64,000 bases of DNA from assembly GCA_002335605.1 (NCBI GenBank), contig BEDY01000004.1:558001-622000 (forward strand), in the 5' to 3' direction. Position 1 is the first letter of the stretch; every line of letters begins with the position of its first letter. This stretch comes from Prillingera fragicola. Taxonomy: Eukaryota; Basidiomycota; Tremellomycetes; Trichosporonales; Trichosporonaceae. A program made the position numbers and the translations under genes. Below, piece by piece: positions 52,918-64,000 of the stretch. The notes under the pieces are model-generated. The model was not told the DNA's origin, ran no database searches, and saw only the letters and a program-made list of their open reading frames with translations.

Positions 52918-54608
52918 CTAAGCGCTGGCGTTCTGGAGGGCATAGTAGTGCGCTGAATGTTAGCTTGCAATCTCGAGGCAATGCACTCACCCTCCGCAGA
53001 CTCAATAGCCCGCACCGATCCTCCAAGCTTGTTAATCGTCTCAATATACTCATCCTCCTCAACCGAGTCAAACACGATACCTCCGCCAGCCTGCAGGTAG
53101 ACATGACCCTCGCGGAAGGTCATGGTCCTGATGGCAATGCACGTGTCGAGCTCCTCGCGGTTGTAGTCGAATCGTCCAACGGCACCGGCGTAAACTCCAC
53201 GGCGCTCCTGCTCCAGTCCACCAACGAGCTGGATGGCCTTGACCTTGGGCGCACCCGACACCGTACCAGCAGGCATGATGGAACGGAAGGCGTCAAATCG
53301 GCTCTGGTCGTCACGGAGGGTGCCGCTAATCTGCGAGGTGATGTGGATGACGTGCGAGAACTTTTCGATACGCATCAGGTCGTCGACATTGACAGTCTCG
53401 GGCTTGCACACGCGGTTGACGTCGTTGCGAGCGAGGTCGACCAACATGATGTGCTCGGCGCGGTCCTTTTCCGAGCCCAAAAGCTCCTGGCCCAGCCTTG
53501 CGTCCTCGGCGGGAGTAGCACCACGCTTGACAGTACCAGCAATGGCGTGGTTGTACACCTTGCGGCCCTCGACCTTGCACAAGGTCTCGGGCGAAGCACC
53601 CACGAGCTGTACGTCCTCGCAGTCGAGGTAGAACATGTACGGCGATGGGTTGACGCGACGCAAGTGACGATAAACGTTGAAAGGGTGGAGCTCAGTCTTG
53701 CGCTTAAGACGTTGACTGGGAACGGCCTGGATAATGTCGCCCTTGACAATGTGCTCCTTGAGCGTGGTGACAAACTTCTCATAGCCCTCCTTTCCGACAT
53801 TGCTCACAGCCTCGTTGCCAAGAGTGATGGGAGGCTGGACCGGAAGAGGCACCTCGGGAGCCTCAAGCTTGGCCTGGACAACGGCAATGCGTGCACGAGC
53901 CTCCTCATACAAAGCGGGGAGCTTGGACATGTCCTCACCATCGGGAAGGTGGACATGCGACACAATCTTGATCGACTGGAAGATGTGGTCAAAGATAACG
54001 AGCGTCTGGGTGAGCATGAAGAAGGCGTCGGGGAGGCCAGGGAGTGGGTTGCGGTGAGGGGTAGTGGGCTTGGTCACGGGCTCAAAGTACTGGATAGCGT
54101 CGTAGGTGATGAATCCGACGGCGCCACCAGTAAATGTCGGCACCTGGTCGAGCTTGACATAGCGGAACGGCTCGAGCTCCTTCTCCAGCGCAACCAAGGG
54201 GTCGCCCTCAACGTCGAATCCCTCTCCAGTACGAACAGTCTTGATCGGGTCGGCGCCGACAAAGCTATACCGCGCGAGGTTTTCTCCACCGGTAATCGAC
54301 TCGAGAAGGAAAGAGTGCTTGCGGCCCTGTGCGACTTTGAGGTAGGCTGCAACGGGCGTCAAGAGGTCGGCGGGGATGTCGACGTAGACGGGAATGAGGT
54401 TGGGACGCTGGCGCTCGACAGGAGTGGCAGCCTCGACCGAGACGCCGGAGCCAGAGGCGAAGCCGGATGCCGTAGGGGGGACGAGGGTTGTAGGGACCGA
54501 GACAGCAGTCTCCAGGAGCTGCTGGACCTCCTCGAGCGAGGGCTTGAGGACCTGGACATGTCAGTCTGGAGAAACTCTTTCCATCATGCTACTCACCGAC
54601 TGGGCCAT
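52918..54608 (-). CDS. TRP2: Anthranilate synthase component I
   Basis: Converts chorismate to anthranilate, the first step of tryptophan synthesis. Start at 54608; the first exon has only four codons (MAQS, 54608-54597), intron 54596-54552. N-terminal regulatory motif [19 protein letters not shown] (the LLES type used for Trp feedback binding), then chorismate-binding core: [82 protein letters not shown] and [14 protein letters not shown]. The last short exon after a 37-nt intron encodes [11 protein letters not shown] and the stop (52920-52918). About 535 residues. Needs a glutaminase partner, not in this window. A palindromic E-box/TGACTC site is 106 bp upstream. Confidence 0.96.
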
Positions 54609-55021
54609 GGTGGACGTTTTAAAGTGCAAGCGAGGGTGTGTTGGACGTTGTTGCAACCAAGCCCTTGTCCATAATAATCACGTAGATGGTCGACTCGTTT
54701 CGTGATCCCAGTCGAGTCACGTGACTCTGCAGCCAGGGCGGGCGGGCGGGCTGAGCGGGTCCAGCGTACGAGGCGTGGGCGCTGCGGGCGAAATGGCCGT
54801 GACCGATGTGCTCGGCGTCAGCGACACGCACCGGAGGCAGGCAGCACTGCTCGCTGGCTCGCGCTGGCCCTCTCCGCCGCGGCTGGCTCGTTCCCTTTCA
54901 TCAACGTACACCCCCTTTGCTCAACGTATACTTTCACTGCATCAAAGCCACGCTCGGGCTCCCCCTCTCTCTGGTAGACTGTGCGCGAGGCCGTCCTTTG
55001 CCCTCTCCTGCTCAATCCGCA
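54609..55021. promoter_or_regulatory. Bidirectional promoter of TRP2 and CHS4
   Basis: 413 bp between two start codons. The palindrome at 54714-54727 lies nearer TRP2. A GGGCGG repeat (54738-54752) and a CT-rich run before CHS4 are also present. Confidence 0.6.
54714..54727. promoter_or_regulatory. 14-bp palindrome GAGTCACGTGACTC
   Basis: Perfect inverted repeat joining two TGACTC half-sites (Gcn4/Cpc1 core, TGACTCA) over a central CACGTG E-box, 106-119 bp upstream of the TRP2 start. TRP2 is a known general amino-acid control target in fungi, so the site fits; binding is not shown. Confidence 0.65.
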
Positions 55022-57486
55022 ATGCCTGCCGGTCAACCACCACGACGCTCGCAGACGTACGACGCTTACATGCCTTCCGAGTCGCTACCCGCCGTCGACG
55101 AGTATACAGACGGGCATGGTTCAGCACAAGCATCATCAACAACGCGCAGTACAAGCATGCGTGACTTTGGTAAGTGTTTAGTGCATCCTGGATGGCCGCG
55201 CGCATCGTCGTCACGCCCTGCGCGCGCGGGGATCATTACCAGTGCTTGGCGCCCAACGGTGGTGCCAGCCATGTTGCTCGCGCGCACCTGCCCTGCGCCG
55301 TCCTCCACGCATCCCCCGTTAGTGCCAAACGTCGCTCACACACGGCACAGCAGAACCTCTAGCTCTCCCAGAGCTCGACATGGGCGAGTCCATCCTGCCC
55401 CAGCCTCCATCCTACAACGATGCCATGGCAACAGGACCCGAGTCACCGCAACTTCAACAGCAGCCATTGTCACCAACGTTCCAGGGCTCGCGCTCCGAGC
55501 ACCCTCCTTACGCGCCCGTCGACTATGCTTCGCAGTACGCCTACGACGGCATCTCTGGCGAGCAGTCAAACCGTCTCTCTGACGGCAGCGGAGCAGGGGG
55601 TATTGGCCGAGGGCGTCCACGCTCAGACCCCAATGACATCGACTTCTCCAACCTCCGCTTGACATCAAACAGCAGCCCCCAGCCTGGCCAGGTTCCCCCC
55701 ATGCAACGGCATCCAACCATGCCGAGCTCGCAGTTCCACTCTCCTTATGGAGGCGGGGGCATGCCCCAACCTCGCCAGCGGGCCGTCACAGCTGGCTACG
55801 CCGGTGGCCGTGCCCCCGACCCTGCTGCGAGCGTGTACAGTCTTGAATCAGGCATGAGCGCCTATGCCCCTCCAACCGGGCCTGCAAGGGGCTACGGCGG
55901 TCCTGGAGGACCTCATGGAGGTGGACCAGGGTGGCCGCCCAACCAGTACGGAGGGCAGCAACCGCCGATGGCGCAGCAGGGGGCTCCCGACTTTAGCAAT
56001 CCATACTACTCTGCCGCAAACGACTTTCTCGGCCTTCCCCCTGGGACACAGACATATCCATCCGGGTCTGGTGGTCCTCCTCCTGGTCCTGGACCACACA
56101 CTGGCCCCTCACGACAGCCGAGTATGCCCAACCTGGCGAGGACAAACACTTCACGCTCCACACTTTCACTCTCCTCTATTGCTTCCCAACCCGCACCCCG
56201 GATGCCCATCGAGTCAGTGGGCGCGTCTTCCACTCGGCGACGTGGAGGGGCAGCTGCCATCGATGTTAGCAAGCCCCCATACACACGCGAGTTTGTGGAC
56301 GACTACAGGAACCGCATGAAGGTCGACCCGGACCCCGAGGCTCAGTTTGCGTTTGCCAAATATCTTATCGAGGCGGCCAAGAAGATTGGGGAGGAGATGT
56401 CAGTCCGCGATCCCCGACAGGGCCGCAAGTATCGCGACTCGTTGCTTGCCGAGAGTTTGCGAACGGTCAAGAAACTCGCCGAGGGCAAGGATCCGTACGC
56501 CGACGCCCAGTTCTTCCTCGCAAATCTCTACGGCACTGGCCAGCTCGGTCTCCAGGTTGACCACGAGAAGGCATACTACCTGTATCTCATGGCGTCCAAG
56601 CTCAACCACCCTGCGGCAACGTATCGCGCGGCCGTTTGTTGCGAGCTCGGCGCTGGAACGAAGCGTGACCCTAATCGCTCCGTCTTGTTCTACCGCAAGG
56701 CAGCAGCACTCGGCGACACGGCAGCCATGTACAAGCTCGCATTAATTCTACTGAACGGTATCATGGGGCACCCCCGCAACCCGCGCGAGGCTTTGGTGTG
56801 GTTGCGACGCGCCGCATCGCAGGCAGACGAGGACAATCCACATGCCCTGCACGAGCTGGCGCTGCTGTACGAGCGCCCCAACAACGGCACCAACGGCGTT
56901 GTCCCCCACGACCCCCATCTGGCACGCGAGTACCTCACCCAGGCGGCGCAGCTCAACTATGCTCCAGCACAATACAAGCTTGGTTCTTGCCACGAGTTTG
57001 GTACCCTCGGCTTCCCTATTGACCCTCGGCGCAGTATCGCATGGTATACACGAGCGGCCGAGCGCGGTGATCCCGAGGCAGAGCTGGCCCTTAGTGGCTG
57101 GTATCTCACTGGTTCAGAAGGCGTCCTGAAGCAGTCCGATACTGAGGCGTACCTCTGGGGTCGCAAGGCGGCGAACAAGGGGCTGGCCAAGGCCGAGTAT
57201 GCTGTCGGATGTGAGTAGATGGACTGAGCGTGAAGCATGGCTGACTTTTCCAAGATTACACCGAGATTGGTATTGGAGTCAAACAAGACATTGAGCTCGC
57301 CAAGCGGTGGTACATGCGCTCAGCCAGTGAGTCTCTGCCGACGTTGTGACGTGCAAAGCTAACTTTCTAGGTCAAAACAACAAGCGGGCAATGCAGCGTC
57401 TTGCCGAGCTCAACAGCAATAACAAGACCAAGGCTGGTGCGCGGCCGACGCGCAAGGACGCCGAATCCGAGTGCACAATCATGTAG
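55022..57486 (+). CDS. CHS4: Sel1-repeat chitin synthase activator (Chs4/Skt5 type) with CAAX box
   Basis: Activates and localises chitin synthase III. Start ATG at 55022 (MPAGQPPRRSQTYDAYMPS). After an intron at 55170-55362 comes a long Pro/Ser/Gly-rich N-terminal region, then Sel1-like repeats: AQFAFAKYLIEAAKK, ADAQFFLANLYGTGQLG, PAATYRAAVCCELGAG, AAMYKLALILLNG, PHALHELALLYER, APAQYKLGSCHEFG and PEAELALSGWYLTG. The C-terminus ends CTIM (57472-57483), a farnesylation CAAX box, and the stop is at 57484-57486. About 720 residues. A CAAX end is the hallmark of fungal Skt5/Chs4 (CVIM in yeast), so this rather than a generic Sel1 protein. Divergent from TRP2. Confidence 0.95.
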
Positions 57487-57770
57487 ACCAGCTCACCCGG
57501 GATGGAGGGGGCAGGGAGGGGGCAAGGCTTGTGGATGGGAGAGCGCACGGGTTAGGGGGTTGGGGAGGGAAGGATATGCAGCGTCATAATGTGAAGACGT
57601 CTTGTACAGCATGCACAGCATTGTGGTCGGCATACACGGCGGCCACGTGTAGTAGGAATGGATAATCTTGACAACATAAGACAAGCCCAGGAGAGGATGG
57701 CAAAGTGCCAAATGAGGTGCATGAGTGGTGTGGTACAATTTTTGATTGCGTGGGTAGATGTAGATTGGAT

Positions 57771-58964
57771 CTAAGCGGCGGTCTTGCCGTGGAGACGCTC
57801 GTTGAGAGCAATGCCAACAGTGTCGCGGAGCTGTACGTCAGTTAAGAGCACCCAGTTGTCGCCCATAGTATCACTTACGACAGGAGAGATGGCGTCCTGG
57901 TCAAAGTATGCCATCATCATGTTGTCAGCGAGCCACTTGTCGTGGACGCCACCAAGCACGCGGCCCTCAAACTCGACAAACAGGTGTCCGTCGGCGCTGC
58001 GAACGAGCAGGAGCTGCTTGCCCTTGTGGACCGTTCCGGTGGGGAAGATGGCTTTGAGCTGCTGAACGCTCTTGGTGAGGCGCTCGTCGTCGTCGGGCGT
58101 CAGCTCGCCGGCGATGCGGGCGGCCTTCTGGCGCGCGAGAAGGGTGCGGGTCAGGCCGTCACGGAGGTGGCCAAAGTCGGTGTTGCGCACGGGGACTGGT
58201 CGTCAGCAGGTGGTAGTAGGAGAAGGTTGGGTGGGAGCTTAGCGGCAGGCCATGGCACATGCGTCGCTTCGGCCCTTCTCCGCCTTGCACTTGACTCACC
58301 AATGCGAACGGCACAAGCAGCAGGAGCGTTGAGAAGCGACGCGACGAGGTTCTTGGCCTCAGGACCGCCGAGGCTCTCGGCAGTGAACGCGCTCCATCCT
58401 GGGAGCGATCCGAGGCGGCCAAGAGTGTACGAGTCGACGTAGAAGCCGGCCGAGTAGACCTTGACGCGGAGGAAGGACACGGTGCGAACTCCCACGCCGA
58501 CAAGGGCAAGAGCGGGCGAGGCGGCGGGGGTGAGCTCGAGGGGGTGGGCAATGTCGGTGGACGTGTCGGCTGGGTATGGTCAGTGGGGTCCGCGTTGGGC
58601 ATGCCAGTCCGAGACGTCATCGCCCTGCAGGCATTGGCTGGACGTACTCCAGAGTCCCTTGGGGGCAGTCAAGACGGCCGGGGACTTGGCCTCGTCGGCG
58701 TGGGCAACCCAGCGGAGGTAGAACTCGGAGGTGTAGCCCGAGACGGTTGCGCGAGCCAGAGCTAGGCGGTCGGCATCTGCAATAAGTCAGCGTTACATTG
58801 GTAGAATTAATTCTGGGTAGGCTCTGCGTGAACTGACCAGCAAGCTGGTATGCGGCGACACTGGCGACGCCGAGAGCTGCTGCTGCTGCTACGCGACGAG
58901 TGACCTGAGGCTGCCTTGCTGCTGCTGCGAAGCGTGCTGCGAATGCTGCAGTGCGAGGGTTCAT
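57771..58964 (-). CDS. Mitochondrial chalcone-isomerase-fold protein (Aim18/Aim46 type)
   Basis: Start at 58964 (MNPRTAAFAARFAAAARQPQ); the first 42 residues are Ala/Arg-rich and hydroxylated-residue-rich with no acidic residues, a typical mitochondrial presequence. Chalcone isomerase core: LVGVGVRTVSFLRVKVYSAGFYVD, later ELTPDDDERLTKSVQQLKAIFP, then GKQLLLVRSADGHLFVEFEGRVLGGVHDKWL. Short C-terminal exon LRDTVGIALNERLHGKTAA; stop at 57773-57771. Five or so introns; about 310 residues. The fungal members are mitochondrial inner-membrane/intermembrane proteins. No plant-type flavonoid chemistry is expected. Function is poorly defined. Confidence 0.85.
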
Positions 58965-59460
58965 TATTGTGATGATGATGATGTGGTGGATGTCGTGGTA
59001 GTGGCGAGACATGACCAGTCCCGTGTCTTTGCCCCGCGCGTTCCGGACCCTGGGCGAGTGTCTGGCTGGGTGATCGCAGAGCCTGGCATCGATGCATCTC
59101 TGGCCATTCAATCCCCCATCATCACTTTGCCGTCACTCTACCTGCCCATCATGGACTTTACATTGAACAAGGCAAACATGAAGCGAAAGGTGAGTGCATG
59201 GACGTCGGGGTGCCGCGTGCTGCTCGCATTGCATCAATTGCATACGCCGACGCCGCCGTCAAAGTAGTGCGCCGCGATTGCCACCGCAGCCACCCAGCCC
59301 GGCTCAGCCAGCCAGGCTGCTGTCGCACGCCAGCACCCTGCGCGTCCCGCCCTCCTCCCTTTTGCGTCCCGCTGACTTGCTCGCCAGCAATCTTCTGTAG
59401 GTGTAAACCATCCACCATTATACCCCAACTTCTACTCATTCTCATTCCCATCCATCCTCG
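58965..59460. other. Divergent region between the Aim18-like gene and the gene at 59461
   Basis: About 0.5 kb. Holds a (GAT) run next to the Aim18-like start (58970-58984), a CAGCC-rich stretch at 59282-59325 and a CCATC-rich run just before 59461. No gene is supported. Confidence 0.5.
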
Positions 59461-60773
59461 ATGCCCCAAAAGAATTCACTAACCCCTTCTCGCAAGTCGT
59501 TACTTGCCGCTCTTGGAAAACCGGGACAGCGCGTTTCGCCAGGCGGCGGCCATCCCCCTTCCTCGTACGCACCTCCTGCAGCAAGCTACGCACCAAGCAT
59601 TGCCAGCTCGTCCGAGGACAGCCACGATACTGGCACCTACTATGCGGAGAGCAGTAGGGGTGCGAGGAGCGTGAGCGCGTCCACGACCACCACGGCCTCG
59701 AGCATTTACGGTCGCGGTAACGCGGGAAGCACGCCTCGATCCATCCGCCGTGTTGATGATGTCTTCCTGCTCGTACGAGAGCGTCTCATCGGCTGGTCAT
59801 ACCTCATGCATTGGTACAATGGGTAAGTAGGCTTTATTGGAAGGCCGTTAAATGGTGCCTTCTTGGCGACCTCGATATGGCCACCTGAGCTTGTTTTTTT
59901 TTCCTAGGCTGACATCTCCAGCGACGTACCATGGCTCAACTCCATCAACGTCTCACGTGCTGCGCTCGAGTCCAGCATTGGTCTCAAGGCGATTGACACG
60001 CAGGCCCGTCAAGAGTACGCACTTGGTCTGTCTCTGGCAGCCCTGTTCGACATTACTGGCATTGCCGACTTTTTGCGTGCCGTCCTCAGGCTCATGGACG
60101 AGTGGGAGGCCTGGGCTGAGCAGGGTGGATCAAAGGGTGTTGTTGTGAGTGCCCCAGTACATGTCATGGAGTGGATGCTGACTAGCTGCAGAGGAACTTT
60201 TTCCGTCCAAAGCGTGTCGTCCCCCGGCCCAGTGCAGCGAGGGACACTGCCACCGCAGAGGTGACAATCGCCCCCGTTGACGCGACGAGTGAATCCTTCC
60301 TCGTGTTGGCAGTCATGCCCTTTACGCCCGACTGGTTCCAGGTCTACGCCTCGACATGCTCGATCGTGCGCGATGTGTACAAGAAGATCCTCACCATGGT
60401 CTTGCCCGTCGCACGCGGCAGGCCCGAGTACAATCTCGACACTCTGTTGCATCCCTCGACCTTTGTAATGCTTGCGGCGGTCGACGGCAGCGGCGCGCCC
60501 CTGGAGGTCGCGTCGGACGCGTCTCTCGTCACTGGCGAGCTCCCCCAGGGCCGTACGCCCGTGGGTGAAGGCCAAAAGCTCACGCCCGCCGTCATCGACC
60601 TCCTGCTCAAGGTGGACTCGAGGTTGAAGAAGCACTATGCCGGTCTGATCCGCGATGGCGACACTGTCATCAAGAAGGTGCTGGATGACGAGATTGCTGC
60701 CGTAACGGCGAGCATTGCGGGTGGGCCGGCGCTGCGCGTTGACCCTCCCAACGCCCAGCAGATTGTTGCCTAG
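59461..60773 (+). CDS. Unrecognised protein, three exons
   Basis: Start ATG at 59461 (MPQKNSLTPSRKSLLAALG); two introns, with acceptors at about 59932 and 60191; stop at 60771-60773; about 387 residues. The first ~90 residues are Ser/Thr/Gly-rich and probably disordered. From about residue 95 it is ordered and helical: VDDVFLLVRERLIGWSYLMHWYNG, then DVPWLNSINVSRAALESSIGLK, then ALFDITGIADFLRAVLRLMDEWEAW, and later DWFQVYASTCSIVRDVYKKILTMVLP and AVIDLLLKVDSRLKKHYAGLI. No signal peptide, no zinc motif, no catalytic signature I know. The codon pattern and clean splice signals make it a genuine gene. I cannot name the function. Confidence 0.8.
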
Positions 60774-61011
60774 GGATGACGGATGCGGACGATACGATGC
60801 TTAATATATTGCGACACGCGCTTGCGTGGTCGCTGTACGAACCCATACACTACAGTATAAACGGTTTCTTGGTTGCTACTTCTTCCCTACGTACGATGCG
60901 AGTAATGTCTAGAGAGCCTGCCCGAAACAGTGGCACACCGTTGCTGCCAAGATTCAATGCAATGATGATATTAAATGAACTACCCTTTCTACCTATAATC
61001 CGCAACAGCGC

Positions 61012-63001
61012 CTAGTCGACGAGCTCGAGGGGGCGGTAAACGGGCTCCCACATCCTGCTCTGGATGTACTCCTCGAGGCTCGGTCCCTCTGCTGTGCCGT
61101 TGACAAGAGCGACAATGGCCTCGTCAGTGGCATTGTTGTCCTTGACGGCCTGCCTGACCACAGCGGCGGCGACCGAGACGGAAACCTTGCGGACGTCGGC
61201 GAGGTCGGGGAGGAGTGAAGCGCGGGGATCCGTGAGCGCGGGCGACAGGTCGGAGAGCGCGTGCACGGCAGCCATGAGCATGGACGGCGAGATGGTGCGC
61301 GAGCGGGCAATGACGGCTCCGAGACCAAGGGCGGGGTAGACGAGCGCATTGTTGGTCTGGGCGACGACGTACTCGGTGCCGTCCGGGAGGGCGACAGGAG
61401 GGAAGGGCGAGCCAGTGGCGACAAATGCCTTGTTGTCGGTCCAGGCCATGGCGTCGGTCGGGTCAAGCTCAGTGAGGCTGTTGGGATTGCTGAGAGGAAG
61501 GATGATGGGACGTTCGCAGTGCTTGGCCATCTCGCGGACAACCTGCTCGTCGAAAGCGCGGGTGTGAGTCGAAGTGCCGACAAGGACCGTGGGGCGGACG
61601 TTGCGGACAACATCCATGAGGCGGGCAGCGCGCTGGTCGGGGTTCTCGAGCGTCCATTCGGCAATCTCGCCGTCAGGGCGAGCGTAGCCCATCTGCGAGT
61701 GGCGGAGCGAGCCACCCATCGACTCGACAAGCAGACCGTTCTTGTCAATGCACCAGAAGCAGGCCTCAGCCTCCTCCTTGGTCAGGCCCTCGAGAATCAT
61801 CAGGCCGTCGCGAATCTGGTCCGCAATACCCATGCCGGCGGAACCAGCACCATAGATGACAATGCGCTGGTCCTTGAGCTTCTGGCCGGAGGCCTTGAGC
61901 GCCGAGATGAGCGCCGCAAGGGCGACGGCACCGGTGCCTTGGATGTCGTCATTGAACATGGGCATCTCGTCACGGTATTTGTCGAGGAAACGGTAGGCGT
62001 TGCTCATGCCAAAGTCCTCAAAGTGAATGATGGCGTTGGGGAACAGGATGCGGCAGTTGCTGATAAAGTACTCGACGAAACGCTCATAGTTGCGGCCCCT
62101 AAGACGGGTGCGCTTCCAGCCCATGTAGAGTGGGTCACTGAAAAGCGCGTGGTTGTCGGTACCAACATCGAGAACCACGGGAAGAATACGGTTGGGGTTG
62201 ATACCGGCACCAAGGGTGTAGAGGGCAGCCTTGGAGGTCGAGATGGTGATGCCACCGACACCCTGGTCTCCAATGCCGAGAATGGCCTCGGCATCAGTCA
62301 CGACAACGAGGTCAATAGCATCCTTGGACTCTTGTCCGGCAGTTGCAACATCGGCCGTGCGGTTAATGTCGTGCAGGTGCGAACGAAGCTGAGCGCGCAT
62401 ACCATCCTGGTTGGGGTACGAGATGAAGCATCCGATGGGGCGACGGAACAGGTTTGAGTAGTTGGCGACGGCCTCGGCAGCTCCAGGGGTGTAGAGAATA
62501 CCAAGAAGTTCTTTGAGATGGTCCTGCAGAAGACGGTAGAAGAGAACCTGGTTCTGGTCACGAAGCGATGCGAGGAAGGCGTGCTTGAGGAGAACCGAGG
62601 GCTGCTTCAGCAGCTGGTTGTAGGCACGCAGGGCCTGCTTGTCGAGCGAGTGGACATCGTAAGGAAGGAAGCCCTCAAGGCCAAAGACCTGGCGCTCCTC
62701 ACGAGTGAATCCTGCTCCCTTGTTGAGCTGCAGAGTTAATATGTAAACAACAAGGTAAATATTCCCTGGCTCCGGAGGGAATGGTGGCATCGACACACCG
62801 ACCTCCACCTTCGAGCTCTAACGCAAGACTTACGCGAGGAGCATTCAGAAGCTGTGATCCCCTGAGGTTGGTGCGGATGGGAACGACACTCTTGTCGACA
62901 GCAACAAGAGGAGTGTGGACGCTACGACGCGCACCGTTGCCGAGAGCAGAGTGGACGGGGCAACGAAGGGCGGTGGAGACGCGGTTGGCGGAACGAATCA
63001 T
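61012..63001 (-). CDS. MAE1: Malic enzyme (mitochondrial, NAD(P)-dependent)
   Basis: Oxidative decarboxylation of malate to pyruvate. Start at 63001 (MIRSANRVSTALRCPVHSALG), a mitochondrial presequence; an ATG at 63016 would add five residues. One intron (62833-62728, 106 nt); 627 residues. Motifs: GILYTPGAAEAVANYSNLFRRP, VTDAEAILGIGDQGVGG, LDVGTDNHALFSDPLYMGWK, ILFPNAIIHFEDFGMSNAYRFLDKYRDEMPMFNDDIQGTG with the metal ligands Glu-Asp and Asp, the NAD-binding GAGSAGMGIA, and SNPNSLTELDPTDAMAWTDNKAFVATGSPFPPV. Stop at 61014-61012. The fungal-type GVGGITIS sequence fits the Mae1 group. Cofactor preference is not decided from sequence here. Confidence 0.95.
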
Positions 63002-64000
63002 GACTGCAGGGCTCAATCAAGCAGTACAGCGAGGTGGAGAGTGTCTGTGGCTGTGTCAGGCCTAGCTTTAGACGTAAGGCTCTCGAGGATGTTGAGAACG
63101 ACGACGATGCACGTTGGATGTGGGGGCAGCTGACGGCCAAATGTCCACCCACCAGCCAGTGAAAATGCTGCGTCTGGTGACGTACTTTTGGGTCGGCCGG
63201 ACTGAACGCCGATCACACACCATATACGCCGTTGCGCCCCCTGCACGTCCTCCTCCTCGCTCATGTACCACTCACCTCGCTTCAGTAAAACAGTCCTTGA
63301 AGTGTAGACGAGTATGATGCACTTTTACAATTCTCACACCTGCAGGAATATACCTTGCACCGTCGCTACTCGCACCCTCGCAGTTCTTTCCTCACCTATT
63401 ATCGAATGCCTTCAAAATTCGAAATATTGCCCCAAGTCACCGTAGGTGGAGGCATCCACAGCCGAGATTCCTGTACTCCAGCCGGCCAGCCACTCTGCAC
63501 CACATGGGCACGTGTAGGCGCCTCTTATCCTTGTTGTCGATCCTTGCGTAGACTATGCCTCTCATGTCAGTCATCGATACACTCATTCTTGTCAATAACA
63601 AACTGGTGCTGACCCTATGCCACCCAACCCTGCATACGCCCTATGATGGCTGAGTTTAGCCGAGCAGGGTGTTGAGATCGGCAACGGACCTGATAAGAGT
63701 TGTGTCTGAAGCCACGTTCGTGCACGTTGTCGCCCGTCACCATTGAGGTCGAGACGGCCTTTCAGTGTCTGACCAATCTACCTAATGGAATCAGAAATTG
63801 GTTCATAACGTCAAAGCAGCGACACTTATTGCAGTTGTTGTCCTGCTGATGGGTCAACCGCCACATGATGGTCACAGGCTCGATGCAGCCGTGACCGCGA
63901 TGGAACTAGAGCCGCCTGAAAGCAAAACTGTGGAAGGAGGGAATTCAGTCGTGTGATACAGACGGCAAAGTTGCCCTTGCCTCGGAATGTTTACAGAGTG
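63002..64000. other. Right-edge region without a supported gene
   Basis: About 1 kb. Short ORFs up to 94 codons exist in several frames. A short ORF starting at 63405 (MPSKFEILPQ) is followed by GTAGG sequences that could act as splice donors, but no acceptor gives a convincing protein. Probably promoter of malic enzyme and of a gene outside the window. Confidence 0.5.

Noticed and set aside
52965..54674. 569-codon open frame antisense to TRP2
   Set aside because: Shadow of TRP2; covers its start and introns without any sign of its own gene structure.
61261..62457. 398-codon open frame antisense to malic enzyme
   Set aside because: Shadow ORF with low-information composition.
63405..63520. 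Start of another gene at the right edge
   Set aside because: Short ORF with several GTAGG donors but no convincing continuation or domain before the window ends.

Overview
The window is nuclear DNA of a GC-rich, intron-dense fungus. Genes carry many short GT-AG introns (mostly 33-60 nt, often with a CTAAC or CTGAC branch sequence). The proteins are clearly fungal: Doa10, Gem1, Ugo1, Lrg1, Chs4, fungal-type mitochondrial malic enzyme. Gene architecture and protein style suggest a basidiomycete yeast of the Tremellomycetes, most likely Trichosporonales; that placement is inference. No rRNA, tRNA, transposon or CRISPR feature was found.

Layout: the left edge holds the 5' end of a Zn2Cys6 transcription factor gene (minus strand), whose zinc cluster only appears after splicing. 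It is divergent from an amidase gene. A 2.5 kb spacer leads to a second, large Zn2Cys6 regulator with an unusually long loop inside its zinc cluster. Next come, on the minus strand, the PP2A scaffold subunit (TPD3) and an Hsp110 chaperone (SSE1 type). On the plus strand follow a secreted double-psi beta-barrel protein and a membrane-anchored histidine phosphatase. A LIM-RhoGAP of the LRG1 type is on the minus strand, with a low-complexity 1.9 kb region upstream.

The middle holds alanyl-tRNA synthetase (two in-frame starts that suggest dual mitochondrial and cytosolic targeting), an alpha-glucosidase, the ER ubiquitin ligase Doa10, and the head-to-head pair GEM1 and UGO1, both mitochondrial outer-membrane genes. 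A metallophosphoesterase/5'-nucleotidase containing a 9-nt microexon and an alpha-glucoside-type sugar porter follow. The porter is divergent from myo-inositol oxygenase.

The right part has an ER J-domain protein, anthranilate synthase component I (TRP2) divergent from the chitin synthase activator CHS4/SKT5, a mitochondrial chalcone-isomerase-fold protein, an unrecognised protein, and mitochondrial malic enzyme. The last 1 kb has no supported gene.

Most genes are housekeeping and the order does not form a metabolic cluster. The most interesting material is in the hidden gene start at the left edge, very small exons (6 nt, 9 nt, 12 nt), a frame-neutral mini-intron, E-box/Gcn4-like promoter motifs at ALA1 and TRP2, and recurring CAGC-rich tracts upstream of several genes. 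I saw no convincing new multi-gene system. Exon boundaries were read by eye from splice signals and reading frame; spans given for genes include introns.
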